A stretch of DNA of 64,000 nt from contig NZ_JAKDJU010000001.1 of the NCBI RefSeq assembly GCF_030453725.1, forward strand, positions 1 through 64,000, given 5' to 3'. Source of the stretch: Brevibacterium picturae (GTDB lineage Bacteria; Actinomycetota; Actinomycetes; Actinomycetales; Brevibacteriaceae). Within the stretch, counting starts at the first letter, position 1; each line of letters begins with the position of its first letter. The notes below the pieces were generated by a model. It worked only from the letters and a program-made list of their open reading frames with translations, was not told where the DNA came from and did not search any database. Both the position numbers and the translations under genes were made by a program. This document shows positions 1 through 7,055 of this stretch, in pieces.

Positions 1-261
1 CCCTGCATCAGTCCCTCCGCCTTGCCCGTTGTCACCGTCGTAGACGACGCAGGTGATCGTCCGCCCGTCTTCGAGGACGATGGGTTCTTCGTGCAGTCCT
101 TGCCCGTCGCCTCGTTCATCAACAACCGAGGGGTCGTTAGTCTCGTTAGATTCGTCTTCGGGAGCGTCCTCGACCTTGGTGGGCTGGCATCCCGCCAATG
201 CGGCGGTCAGGATCACTGTTGCCAGAAGAACGATCGGCCTTTTCACGGATGTGGTCTTCAT
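1..261 (-). CDS. Small secreted lipoprotein, 3' end cut by window edge
   Basis: This minus-strand frame opens with ATG at 261 and stays open to base 1, giving 87 visible residues. It begins MKTTSVKRPIVLLATVILTA and continues into a lipobox ending AALAGC, so the product should be a lipid-anchored lipoprotein with its mature N-terminus at the Cys near residue 25. After the Cys comes an acidic linker rich in D and E, then a short segment with DGRTITCVVYDGDNG. Short lipoproteins with a C-V-x-Y/W-D/N core are common in actinobacterial phages and mobile elements (recalled, not searched). It lies about 100 bases downstream of the 360-1212 gene on the same strand. The function is unknown. Confidence 0.7.
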   Translation of the reverse strand, partial: MKTTSVKRPIVLLATVILTAALAGCQPTKVEDAPEDESNETNDPSVVDERGDGQGLHEEPIVLEDGRTITCVVYDGDNGQGGGTDAG

Positions 262-357
262 GGGTCTTCCAATCACTTGGTCTTCGTGGTCGTGATCTGC
301 TTCATCACGAACGGTTCGATTTCAGGGATCTTCACCACTTGGTCTCCGACGACGGGG

Positions 358-1212
358 TCATCCCCGGCCCCGGTCGATGACTTGGAGGTTCGTCATGGTC
401 TTCTTGATAGACCCGACTGTGTCCGAGTGGGTCAGCGCGGCCTGGAACGTGGGTGCCGGCTGGGTTGCCATAGCGGAGAGCAGATCGGAGAGGACGCCGA
501 GGGCATCGGCGACATCCCGGCCAAGATCTTCAACCTTGTCGGCTTCGAGAGTCGCGAGGTCGGACACTCCCCCGCTGAACGCAACTTCGAGGAGCTTTGA
601 CTGTTTCTTCACCATCGGCAGGGGTGCCGCTGCTCCGTAGTGGAGTTCCCGGATCGCACGCACGACATGCTCGCGGCCAGGAGTGTTGCTCGACTCAGTG
701 AGATCCACGGAGGCGGGTTCGAGACCAGACGTAGAAGCGAGACCGAAGTCTTCCGTCTCGTCTTCGTCGATAACTTCAGCATCAACGATGTGCTCGTCCG
801 ATGGAGATTCAGGTGCTGGTTTCGGCATTGCCGCGGGACGAGCTTTCCCGTCCAAGCCGATCACCCGAGAGTCATCGTCAACTGTGCCATTTGGCACAGT
901 TGAGTTCTCCACCCGCCGTGCCACGGTACGAGGGGCCATATCAACCGCTGACGCGATGCCTCTGGTTGACATTCCTGCTGCTCTAAGCTCACCGATCACT
1001 TGCTCTTCCAGCTCGCGCGGTGGCCGCAAACTCACATCTCGAAATTCCTCATCGAGGTAGTCCTGCCACGACTCGTACCCGAGTGCCAGCCAAATTCTTC
1101 CCTTCCAAGCGGTAACGATCTTGGTCTGTAGCGATCCGTAGTCGGCCTTGATCTCCTCTGTAAACTCTCGAGCTTCCGCCTCAGAAAAAGTGCTGACGAG
1201 TTCCGTGCTCAT
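358..1212 (-). CDS. Phage/element-type protein with predicted helix-turn-helix
   Basis: The product is 284 aa. Its N-terminus has an IWLALGYESWQDYLDEEF-like segment (about residues 40-58), a pattern seen in small plasmid and prophage proteins. A predicted helix-turn-helix follows around residues 66-95 (ELRAAGMSTRGIASAVDMAP). The middle is acidic and low in complexity, and the C-terminal third is helical. A DNA-binding or ParB-like accessory role is an inference; I do not recognise a named family. The ATG overlaps the stop of the upstream XRE gene by four bases, so the two are translationally coupled. The C-terminus may be shortened by a frameshift (see findings). Confidence 0.7.
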   Translation of the reverse strand: MSTELVSTFSEAEAREFTEEIKADYGSLQTKIVTAWKGRIWLALGYESWQDYLDEEFRDVSLRPPRELEEQVIGELRAAGMSTRGIASAVDMAPRTVARRVENSTVPNGTVDDDSRVIGLDGKARPAAMPKPAPESPSDEHIVDAEVIDEDETEDFGLASTSGLEPASVDLTESSNTPGREHVVRAIRELHYGAAAPLPMVKKQSKLLEVAFSGGVSDLATLEADKVEDLGRDVADALGVLSDLLSAMATQPAPTFQAALTHSDTVGSIKKTMTNLQVIDRGRG

Positions 1213-1469
1213 GAGGCTTTCACCGCCTTAGCATCACCGTTTGGTGCAAACGGGTCCTCTTCGGCCCCATCTAGAAGCGTCGCCAACGGGATATCCCAGG
1301 CTTTGGCCAATTTCAGCAACTCACCGAGTTTCCAATCCACGGCACCGTGTAGGCGTTTGGAAATGTTGTTCTGGGAGATTTCCAGAATCTCGGCTACATC
1401 CAGCTGGCGCAGTTCGCGCCTCCCCATCTCGGCCATCACGTTGGCCCTAACTTGCTTCGAATACCTCAT
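1209..1469 (-). CDS. XRE-family helix-turn-helix regulator
   Basis: The 86-aa product begins MRYSKQVRANVMAEMGRREL. An XRE-type HTH is clear in RQLDVAEILEISQNNISKRL, followed by DIPLATLL, the usual last helix of the fold. A longer reading frame starts at 1505, but ATG 1469 is preferred: a TACGGT -10 box (1476-1481) lies six bases before it, which fits a leaderless transcript. The promoter overlaps the GTATAC operators at 1478-1497, so autoregulation is likely. It is divergent from a second XRE gene, an arrangement like a phage lysogeny switch. It is translationally coupled to the downstream 358-1212 gene. Confidence 0.8.
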   Translation of the reverse strand: MRYSKQVRANVMAEMGRRELRQLDVAEILEISQNNISKRLHGAVDWKLGELLKLAKAWDIPLATLLDGAEEDPFAPNGDAKAVKAS

Positions 1470-1475
1470 ACTCTC

Positions 1476-1576
1476 ACCGTATACTGTGACCGTATACGCC
1501 TGCAAGGACCCGAACTACGTTTTCGACGTTTCGCATACGCGCAGTGGTTTACCGCCAGATGCTGAGCGTATACAGT
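1476..1576. promoter_or_regulatory. Divergent leaderless promoters with three GTATAC operators
   Basis: CGTATAC occurs at 1478-1484, 1491-1497 and 1567-1573. The first two lie exactly 13 bases apart, inside CCGTATACTGTGACCGTATA. GTATAC is its own reverse complement. The minus-strand -10 (TACGGT, 1476-1481) and the plus-strand -10 (TACAGT, 1571-1576) both overlap a copy. A weaker relative, CGCATACG, is at 1532-1539. The two XRE proteins encoded on either side are the obvious candidates to bind here; that assignment is inferred. Confidence 0.7.
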
Positions 1577-1582
1577 AGGACC

Positions 1583-1924
1583 ATGACGATACAGAGCGAG
1601 GAACAAACTGCAGTTTCTGAAAACGAGCGCATTGGGCTCGAGGTGCGGGCCTGGATGGTTCGGAAACAGTTGAAGCAGGCAGACGTTGCGCAGCTCCTAG
1701 GCTTCGCGCAAAAGAATGTCTCTAATCGGCTGAGGGGTCAGATCCCATTCCGAATTGATGAACTGTTGGCGATCGCCAACTACATGGACATCACGCTGGC
1801 TCAACTGCTGGGGAACGAGATTGTGAATGAGAAGAACCCCCATCCAGTGGATGGAGGTTCTTCGAATGGTAGCGGGAGGGGGACTCGATCCCCCGACCTC
1901 ACGATTATGAGTCGTGCGCTCTAA
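1583..1924 (+). CDS. XRE-family regulator whose C-terminus runs into tRNA-Met
   Basis: The product is 113 aa. ATG 1583 is chosen over an upstream in-frame start at 1544 because a TACAGT -10 box sits six bases ahead of it. An XRE HTH spans about residues 27-72 (KQADVAQLLGFAQKNVSNRL) and is related to the divergent neighbour (QNNISKRL against QKNVSNRL). The helical domain ends near ITLAQLL. The remaining roughly 30 residues are encoded by the terminator-like hairpin and by the antisense strand of tRNA-Met. That tail is therefore probably a by-product of integration beside the tRNA and not conserved protein sequence. Confidence 0.7.
   Translation: MTIQSEEQTAVSENERIGLEVRAWMVRKQLKQADVAQLLGFAQKNVSNRLRGQIPFRIDELLAIANYMDITLAQLLGNEIVNEKNPHPVDGGSSNGSGRGTRSPDLTIMSRAL
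1831..1863 (-). terminator. Hairpin downstream of tRNA-Met
   Basis: An inverted repeat with arms GAAGAACC and GGTTCTTC continues, after one mismatch, into CCATCC/GGATGG around a very short loop. It begins four bases past the encoded CCA of tRNA-Met and has only a weak T tract after it. It probably ends the tRNA-Thr/tRNA-Met transcript. It also falls inside the last codons of the opposing XRE gene. Confidence 0.55.
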
Positions 1925-1943
1925 CCAGCTGAGCTACCCCGCC
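1867..1943 (-). tRNA. tRNA-Met (CAU), elongator type
   Basis: The reverse strand folds as a cloverleaf. The acceptor is GGCGGGG paired with TCCCGCT (a G-U pair at each end), the D arm is GCTC/GAGC, the anticodon loop is CTCATAA in GACTCATAATC, and the T arm is GGGGG/CCCCC. CCA is encoded at 1869-1867. The acceptor lacks the C1-A72 mismatch of initiator tRNA, so this is the elongator form (or tRNA-Ile2 if the C34 is modified, which is less likely). It is downstream of tRNA-Thr on the same strand. Its 3' end borders the 1-1866 element, a classic integration target. Confidence 0.93.
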
Positions 1944-1970
1944 CCAGCGCCGCATTTTAAGCGGCACGAG

Positions 1971-2043
1971 AGCCCCGAAAGGGATTCGAACCCTTGACCT
2001 TCTCCTTACCATGGAGATGCTCTACCGACTGAGCTATCGGGGC
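1971..2043 (-). tRNA. tRNA-Thr (GGU)
   Basis: The cloverleaf on the minus strand has acceptor GCCCCGA/TCGGGGC, D arm GCTC/GAGC, anticodon stem TCTCC/GGAGA with loop ATGGTAA (anticodon GGT), and T arm AAGGG/CCCTT. The discriminator is T and CCA is not encoded. It is 27 bases upstream of tRNA-Met and is probably co-transcribed with it. Confidence 0.95.
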
Positions 2044-2053
2044 AACAGGTAAG

Positions 2054-2083
2054 AATTTACACGGGTTCGCGCAACGAGGGCAA
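2054..2083 (-). promoter_or_regulatory. Promoter of tRNA-Thr/tRNA-Met
   Basis: On the minus strand a TTGCCC -35 (2078-2083) and a TAAATT -10 (2054-2059) are separated by 18 bases and lie 10 bases upstream of the tRNA-Thr 5' end. Confidence 0.5.
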
Positions 2084-2121
2084 ATCGGGGTTCAGTGACG
2101 TCACTCACAGGCTGCAGAGGT

Positions 2122-2922
2122 TCACTTCACCGGGTCGAATCGACCTGCCAGGAAGCCCTGCAGACGACCGGGCTGGTTGGTGATGATGCCATCGACCTCG
2201 GCGTCGAGGAGCTCGCGCCATTCGTCCATGGAATCGGCCGTCCAGACGAAGACACCCAGGTCGTTGTCGCGGATCTCGGTGACGATGGATCTGCGCATGG
2301 AGAAGCCTTTGAAGGAGGGATTGATCGCGACCGCACCCAGCGCTCGCGCGATCTCGATGTCTTCCGGACGTGGGACCATGCGCAGAAGAAACCGCGAGAC
2401 CATCGGCATCATGTCTCTGCAGGCGGCCAGCGTCTCAGTGTTGAATGACTGTACGACCATCCTGTCAGCGGTGCCCGTTCCGACGACGAGTTCGGAGATC
2501 TGAGCTACTGCGCCGGAGGACCACTCCCCCTTGAGCTCGAGCAGGAGCTCGCCGCCTCGGTGCTCGATGTCTCGCATCACGGCCGCCAGCGTGGGAATCC
2601 GCACACCAGTGAATCCCGGCCCCATCCAGGATCCCGCGTCGACGAAGGAGAGCTCTTCGGCCGTCAGATTGGCCACCGGTCCCTTCCGGTTCGTGGTCCG
2701 ATCGAGGTCCGGGTCATGGAGGATGATCGGAACCCCATCGGCGCTTGTCGAGGTGTCGACTTCGATGAAGTCGACGTCGAGAGCACGGGCGGCGTCCACC
2801 GCGGCGAGGCTGTTCTCCGGCGCCACTGCGGAATAGCCGCGGTGAGCGATCACCAAGGGGCGCTTCGCCGAACCGGGTCGCTCGGGGACGCCTCGTTCGT
2901 GCAGGAACTGCAGAAAACTCAT
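2122..2922 (-). CDS. Glycerophosphodiester phosphodiesterase
   Basis: The 266-aa protein is a GDPD-family TIM-barrel enzyme. It hydrolyses glycerophosphodiesters to sn-glycerol-3-phosphate and an alcohol. Catalytic and metal-site motifs are visible: HRGY at 27-30, PEN at 35-37, EVD at 54-56, HD at 69-70 and a later LELK. The C-terminal VFVWTADS and DGIITNQP are also typical. No signal peptide is seen, so it is cytoplasmic. A TAGTCT -10 box (2929-2934) ends six bases before ATG 2922, so the mRNA is probably leaderless. The product could feed the glp system encoded near 58-62 kb. It sits alone, upstream of the tRNA pair. Confidence 0.9.
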   Translation of the reverse strand: MSFLQFLHERGVPERPGSAKRPLVIAHRGYSAVAPENSLAAVDAARALDVDFIEVDTSTSADGVPIILHDPDLDRTTNRKGPVANLTAEELSFVDAGSWMGPGFTGVRIPTLAAVMRDIEHRGGELLLELKGEWSSGAVAQISELVVGTGTADRMVVQSFNTETLAACRDMMPMVSRFLLRMVPRPEDIEIARALGAVAINPSFKGFSMRRSIVTEIRDNDLGVFVWTADSMDEWRELLDAEVDGIITNQPGRLQGFLAGRFDPVK

Positions 2923-3171
2923 ACGCCCAGACTATGCCCTGCCTTGGCCCTCGCCTCAATCCGAATGCATTCCGTCTCCGCACAGATCTCCGGACACAGA
3001 ACAGTGGGCCTTGACCTGAATCATCTTCAATATCTTGAATGTTGAGAAAGGCATAGGCGCAATGCGAAGACAGGCAATAACGTACTCTCTGTGAGGTGCT
3101 TCATATCGTCGCCGTCGAGGGTATGACTGACGACCTCGCCCACAGTGCTCACCACCGTTGAAAGGATCGCT

Positions 3172-4344
3172 ATGGAAGCCATCTATGCTGCCGCGATCGT
3201 GCTCGGCTTCATCGCCCTCGGCGAATTGGTCTCGATCTGGTCCAAGGCCCGGATCCCCAGTCTGCTCGTGGCGATGCTGAGCATCTTCATCTTCGCGAAG
3301 CTCGGCATCGTCCCGGACACCATCATCGATGACTCGATGCTCGTCCAGGTCTATACCATCCTCGTCGCACCCCTGCTCTTCCACATGGGTACGCTCATTC
3401 CGCTGCGGGTGATGCTCAAGCAGTGGCGCTCGGTCGTCATCGCGCTGACCGGAATGGCTGTCGCAGTCGGACTCATCTTCCTCATCATCGCGCCCACCTT
3501 CGGGTTCGAAACCTCCATCGCCGGCTCCGGCCCACTGGCCGGCGGCATCGTCGCCACCAGCCTCACGACCGAGGGCCTGACCGCATCCGGAGCCGCCTCG
3601 GCGATCATCGTCCTCCCGGCTCTCGTGCTCATGCTGCAGTCGCTGCCGTCGATGCCGCTGACGAACTTCCTGCTCCGCCGCTACGCGAGAAAGCTGCGCG
3701 ACAGCGGCGAACTCCACGAACTCGCCGCGGCCCACCACGCGGAGGAAGAGGACGCCGCGACGAAGAAGAAGTTGGTGACCCTGCCGGCCTTCCTCGTCGA
3801 CAATCAGCTGTTCATGCTCTTCCTCATCCTCGTCGGCGGTTCGGTCGCCACGCTGCTGGCCGTCCCGACCCATATCCCATCCTCGATCCTCGCCCTCATT
3901 CTCGGCATCATCGCCACCTGGCTCGGACTTTCACCCGACAAGGCGATGGAGCGGTCGAACTCCTTCGGCATCGCCATGTCCGGTGTGATCGCGATCGTCA
4001 TGGCCCCGCTGGTCACGGCCTCGGTCCAGGACGTCATCGATGCGTTCCTGCCTACCATCTCGATTCTCGTCATCGGCATCGTCGGCATCCTCGGCGGTGG
4101 CTTCATCGCCACGAAGCTGCTGCGGTGGAAGGCCCCGCTGGGCATGTCTGTGGCCCTGACCGCTATGTACGGATTCCCCGCCGACTACCTGCTGACCAAT
4201 GAGGTCGCTCGCTCCCTCGCCCGCGATGACGATGAGAAGGAAGCTCTCCTCGATGTCATGCTGCCGCCGATGCTCGTCGGCGGCTTCACTTCGGTCAGCT
4301 CCGGCTCGGTCATCATCGCCAGCGTCCTCGTCGGCATGCTGTGA
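3172..4344 (+). CDS. Polytopic membrane transporter, GltS-like
   Basis: The product is 390 aa from ATG 3172, chosen because GAAAGGA lies eight bases upstream; a GTG start at 3145 is possible. About ten membrane segments fall in two halves split by a charged loop (around residues 175-205, containing RRYARKLRDS and HHAEEEDAATKKK). Small-residue motifs such as GPLAGGIVATSLTTEGLTAS in the first half and GGFTSVSSGSV in the second resemble the paired pore loops of Na+/glutamate (ESS) and related secondary carriers. The next gene, an M20 amidohydrolase, overlaps its stop codon. The pair probably imports and hydrolyses an N-acyl amino acid or small peptide (inference). The substrate is unknown. Confidence 0.6.
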   Translation: MEAIYAAAIVLGFIALGELVSIWSKARIPSLLVAMLSIFIFAKLGIVPDTIIDDSMLVQVYTILVAPLLFHMGTLIPLRVMLKQWRSVVIALTGMAVAVGLIFLIIAPTFGFETSIAGSGPLAGGIVATSLTTEGLTASGAASAIIVLPALVLMLQSLPSMPLTNFLLRRYARKLRDSGELHELAAAHHAEEEDAATKKKLVTLPAFLVDNQLFMLFLILVGGSVATLLAVPTHIPSSILALILGIIATWLGLSPDKAMERSNSFGIAMSGVIAIVMAPLVTASVQDVIDAFLPTISILVIGIVGILGGGFIATKLLRWKAPLGMSVALTAMYGFPADYLLTNEVARSLARDDDEKEALLDVMLPPMLVGGFTSVSSGSVIIASVLVGML

Positions 4345-5546
4345 GCGCCCTCCTCGCCGAGGCGGCTGACCTCCTGCCCCAGCTGCAGGATCTGCGTCGC
4401 CGCCTCCATTCCCGTCCCGAGGTCGGCCTCGACCTCCCGCACACGCAGTCCGAGGTTCTCACCGCTCTGGAGGGCCTCGACCTGGAGGTGAGCACGGGAG
4501 TCGGGACCACCTCGGTGGTGGCGGTCCTCCGGGGCACACATCCGGACCGATCCGCAGATGCTCCATCCGTCCTCCTGCGTGGGGACATGGACGCGCTTCC
4601 CATCGAGGAGCTCACCGACGAACCGTTCAAGTCGACGAACGGGAACATGCATTCCTGTGGGCACGACCTGCACACCGCAGGTCTCGTCGGTGCCGCAAAG
4701 CTTCTGCACGCGCATCGGGAGTTGCTCGCCGGTGACGTCGTCTTCATGTTCCAGCCCGGCGAGGAGGGCTGCAACGGGGCATCGGTGATGATCGACGAAG
4801 GCGTGCTCGACGCGGCAGGCTCCCGGGCGATCGCCGCCTTCGGAGCCCACGTCCACATGGGGCCCAGAGGCGTCGTGACCACGAAGCCCGGGACTCTGCA
4901 GGCAGGTTCCAATGTCCTCCGCATCACCCTCCACGGACGCGGGGGCCACGGGTCCCAGCCGCAGTCGGCAATCGACCCGGTCCCAGCCCTGGCCGAAGTC
5001 GTCACCGCCCTGCAGAACATGGTCAGCCGTCGCATCAACGCCTTCGACCCGATCGCCTTGTCCGTGACACAGCTGAAGGCAGGTGAGGCGGTCAACGTCA
5101 TCCCCGCCTCGGCGAGCCTCGGTGCCACCGTGCGCACGCTGTCACAGGAGTCATCGGACATCGTGCGCACCCAATCGAAGCAGCTGGCCAGAGGTATCGC
5201 CGAAGCTCACGGATGCACCGCCGAGGTGGACTTCGAGGTGCAGTATCCCGTGACCGTCAACGACGAGACCGAGACCGCATGGACCCTTGACCAGGTCCGC
5301 GGCCTGCTGGGCGCGGACCGGGTGGAGGTCGCGGACCAGCCGATCATGCCCAGCGAGGATTTCTCCTTCGTCCTGCAGGAGGTTCCGGGCACCTACATGA
5401 TGCTCGGCGCCAAACGCACGGACGTGCCCGAGGACGAACAGGGTGACAACCATTCTCCCTTCGTCATTTTCGATGACACCGTGCTGGGAGATCAGGCCGC
5501 GCTGCTGGCGCACCTGGCCCTCGAACGGCTGCGCGCAGAGCTCTAG
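4341..5546 (+). CDS. M20-family amidohydrolase / carboxypeptidase
   Basis: The 401-aa protein belongs to the hippurate hydrolase/N-acyl-L-amino-acid amidohydrolase group of M20 metalloenzymes. It carries GDMDALP (81-87), the SCGHD metal motif (105-109), H111, a GEEG catalytic Glu (140-143) and the later AHVHMGP. A dimerisation domain with GRGGHGSQP follows, and the C-terminal metal motif is MPSEDFS. The start is GTG inside GTGA, overlapping the transporter stop by four bases, so the two genes are coupled. It is cytoplasmic. It ends convergently with the DUF1992 gene, overlapping it by four bases. The exact amide substrate cannot be read from the sequence. Confidence 0.85.
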   Translation: MSALLAEAADLLPQLQDLRRRLHSRPEVGLDLPHTQSEVLTALEGLDLEVSTGVGTTSVVAVLRGTHPDRSADAPSVLLRGDMDALPIEELTDEPFKSTNGNMHSCGHDLHTAGLVGAAKLLHAHRELLAGDVVFMFQPGEEGCNGASVMIDEGVLDAAGSRAIAAFGAHVHMGPRGVVTTKPGTLQAGSNVLRITLHGRGGHGSQPQSAIDPVPALAEVVTALQNMVSRRINAFDPIALSVTQLKAGEAVNVIPASASLGATVRTLSQESSDIVRTQSKQLARGIAEAHGCTAEVDFEVQYPVTVNDETETAWTLDQVRGLLGADRVEVADQPIMPSEDFSFVLQEVPGTYMMLGAKRTDVPEDEQGDNHSPFVIFDDTVLGDQAALLAHLALERLRAEL

Positions 5547-6028
5547 TGCCACCACCGCCGAGGCGGTCTGCCCGGACCTTCCGTCGGGGTCGGGTTCGTC
5601 GTTTCGCGACGAGCGACCCGGCGCTCGCGCCAGGCGGCGACCTCGTCCTCGATCTTCCGCGGTGGGGTGAAAACGGGTGGACCCTCACGCAGGTCCATGA
5701 CCGCGTCGCGGACTCGACTGTTGAACCCGGCGAGATAGTCGCGGACATCGGCTTCGTTCGCAAACGCGTCGAGGGTGTCCTCGAGGACAGCGTTCTCCTT
5801 ACGCAGCTGAAACGCGGCGGGAGCGACGCCGCTGATGCCCTCACCATCCATCTTCGCCTTGATCCACCAGTCGGGATCCTCGGAGTTGTGGAGACCGGTC
5901 AGGGGCTTGCCCAGGCCGGGGAGATCATCGAAGTCGCCGCGTCTGATGGCGGCCTCGAGTGCGGATTCGACGATCGCATTGCGATCCTCGAGTGAGTTCA
6001 TGCGGCGAGGAGCGTCTTCCTCATTCAT
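5543..6028 (-). CDS. DUF1992 (DnaJ-C28-like) protein
   Basis: The 161-aa product starts at ATG 6028 (MNEEDAPRR); an upstream in-frame start at 6058 is less natural. The DUF1992 signature is clear: ESALEAAIRRGDFDDLPGLG, then DPDWWIKAKM and QLRKE. This domain forms the conserved core of eukaryotic DNAJC28 and of many short bacterial proteins, but its function is not established. The C-terminus is Arg- and Pro-rich and ends RRWWH. It stands alone between a convergent amidohydrolase and tRNA-Tyr. Confidence 0.8.
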   Translation of the reverse strand: MNEEDAPRRMNSLEDRNAIVESALEAAIRRGDFDDLPGLGKPLTGLHNSEDPDWWIKAKMDGEGISGVAPAAFQLRKENAVLEDTLDAFANEADVRDYLAGFNSRVRDAVMDLREGPPVFTPPRKIEDEVAAWRERRVARRETTNPTPTEGPGRPPRRWWH

Positions 6029-6104
6029 CGGGGGCCTCCGTTGCACTGTCCTGCGCACTTTTCTACACGCTGGCGCGGATCAGCGCAATGGAGGTGAATG
6101 CGAA

Positions 6105-6139
6105 GAAGCCCTGTGATCAGGTGATGATCACAGGGCTTC
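6105..6139. terminator. 15-bp hairpin between DUF1992 gene and tRNA-Tyr
   Basis: The arms GAAGCCCTGTGATCA (6105-6119) and TGATCACAGGGCTTC (6125-6139) pair perfectly around a five-base loop. It begins 12 bases past the tRNA-Tyr 3' end on the minus strand and has only a short T run. It probably terminates tRNA-Tyr. Confidence 0.7.
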
Positions 6140-6150
6140 TCCCGTCTGCG

Positions 6151-6232
6151 TGGCAGATGAAGGATTCGAACCTTCGAAGGCAATGCCGGCTGATTTACAG
6201 TCAGCTCCCTTTGGCCGCTCGGGCAATCTGCC
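6151..6232 (-). tRNA. tRNA-Tyr (GUA)
   Basis: The minus strand gives a class II cloverleaf. The acceptor is GGCAGAT/ATCTGCC with discriminator A, the anticodon stem CTGAC/..CAG holds GACTGTAAATC (anticodon GTA), there is a long variable arm, and the T arm is AAGGTTCGAATCCTT. CCA is not encoded. Confidence 0.95.
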
Positions 6233-6260
6233 GCAGTGTGTGCTCGATGAGCACTTGAAA

Positions 6261-6290
6261 ATACTACAAGCACCCGCCCGGTTTCACCAA
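6261..6290 (-). promoter_or_regulatory. Promoter of tRNA-Tyr
   Basis: On the minus strand a TTGGTG -35 (6285-6290) and a TAGTAT -10 (6261-6266) are separated by 18 bases, about 28 bases upstream of the tRNA. Confidence 0.45.
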
Positions 6291-6377
6291 CTCGATAGAC
6301 CCAGGTCACAATTGCGGGACTCGACTAGACTCTGTGATCAGATAGTCGTCCGTCCTCTCACCACAAAAGGAGCATTC

Positions 6378-6869
6378 ATGGCCAGCGAATCCTCGTTCGA
6401 CGTCGTCAGCAAGGTCGACCGGCAGGAAGCCGACAACGCACTCAATCAGGCGGCCAAAGAGATCAACTCCCGCTACGACTTTCGCGGCACCGACGCCTCG
6501 ATCGCCTGGACCGGAGAGGCCATCCAGATGAAGGCCGTCAGCGAGGACCGTGTCAAGGCGATCCTCGACGTGTTCCAATCCAAACTGGTCAAGCGCGGCA
6601 TCTCCCTGAAGTCACTCGAGGACGGTGAGGCCTACCCCTCGGGCAAGGAGCACCGCATCGATGCCACCCTCAAGGAGGGCATCGACAAGGAGAACGCGAA
6701 GAAGATCTCGAAGTTCATCCGCGACGAGGGCCCCAAGGGCGTCAAGTCCCAGATCCAGGGCGACGAGCTGCGCGTGAGCTCGAAGAAGCGCGATGACCTC
6801 CAGGAAGTCATCTCCCTGCTCAAGGGCAAGGACCTCGATCTTGACCTGCAGTTCATCAACTACCGCTGA
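6378..6869 (+). CDS. YajQ-family nucleotide-binding protein
   Basis: The 163-aa protein begins [20 protein letters not shown] and ends LDLQFINYR, the standard ends of the YajQ/UPF0234 family. The family has two ferredoxin-like repeats; [16 protein letters not shown] and [18 protein letters not shown] segments fit. In Xanthomonas a YajQ protein binds cyclic di-GMP and a transcription factor; whether this actinobacterial copy binds c-di-GMP, c-di-AMP or RNA is not known. ATG 6378 follows AAAGGAG by six bases. A TAGACT box at 6326-6331 is a likely -10. Confidence 0.9.
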   Translation: MASESSFDVVSKVDRQEADNALNQAAKEINSRYDFRGTDASIAWTGEAIQMKAVSEDRVKAILDVFQSKLVKRGISLKSLEDGEAYPSGKEHRIDATLKEGIDKENAKKISKFIRDEGPKGVKSQIQGDELRVSSKKRDDLQEVISLLKGKDLDLDLQFINYR

Positions 6870-7055
6870 GTCCCCGCTGCGACTCGGGCCGGCGCTCCCC
6901 TCCCCATACCCCACGACGGCATCACTTCAGACAACATGACGCAACAAGTCCCCCCTTGACCGGCTCGGTCGTTCTCTGACGTGTTGATGACGGACTGCGT
7001 CGCAGATCGTTCTTCCCGACGCGCACTTCACTGAGCCGGGCGGCAGGATGGCGGC

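Noticed and set aside
6870..7055. Possible SAM or cobalamin riboswitch before metF-metE
   Set aside because: No conserved core of the SAM-I, SAM-II, SAM-IV, SAH or cobalamin families could be found by eye in the 186 bases.
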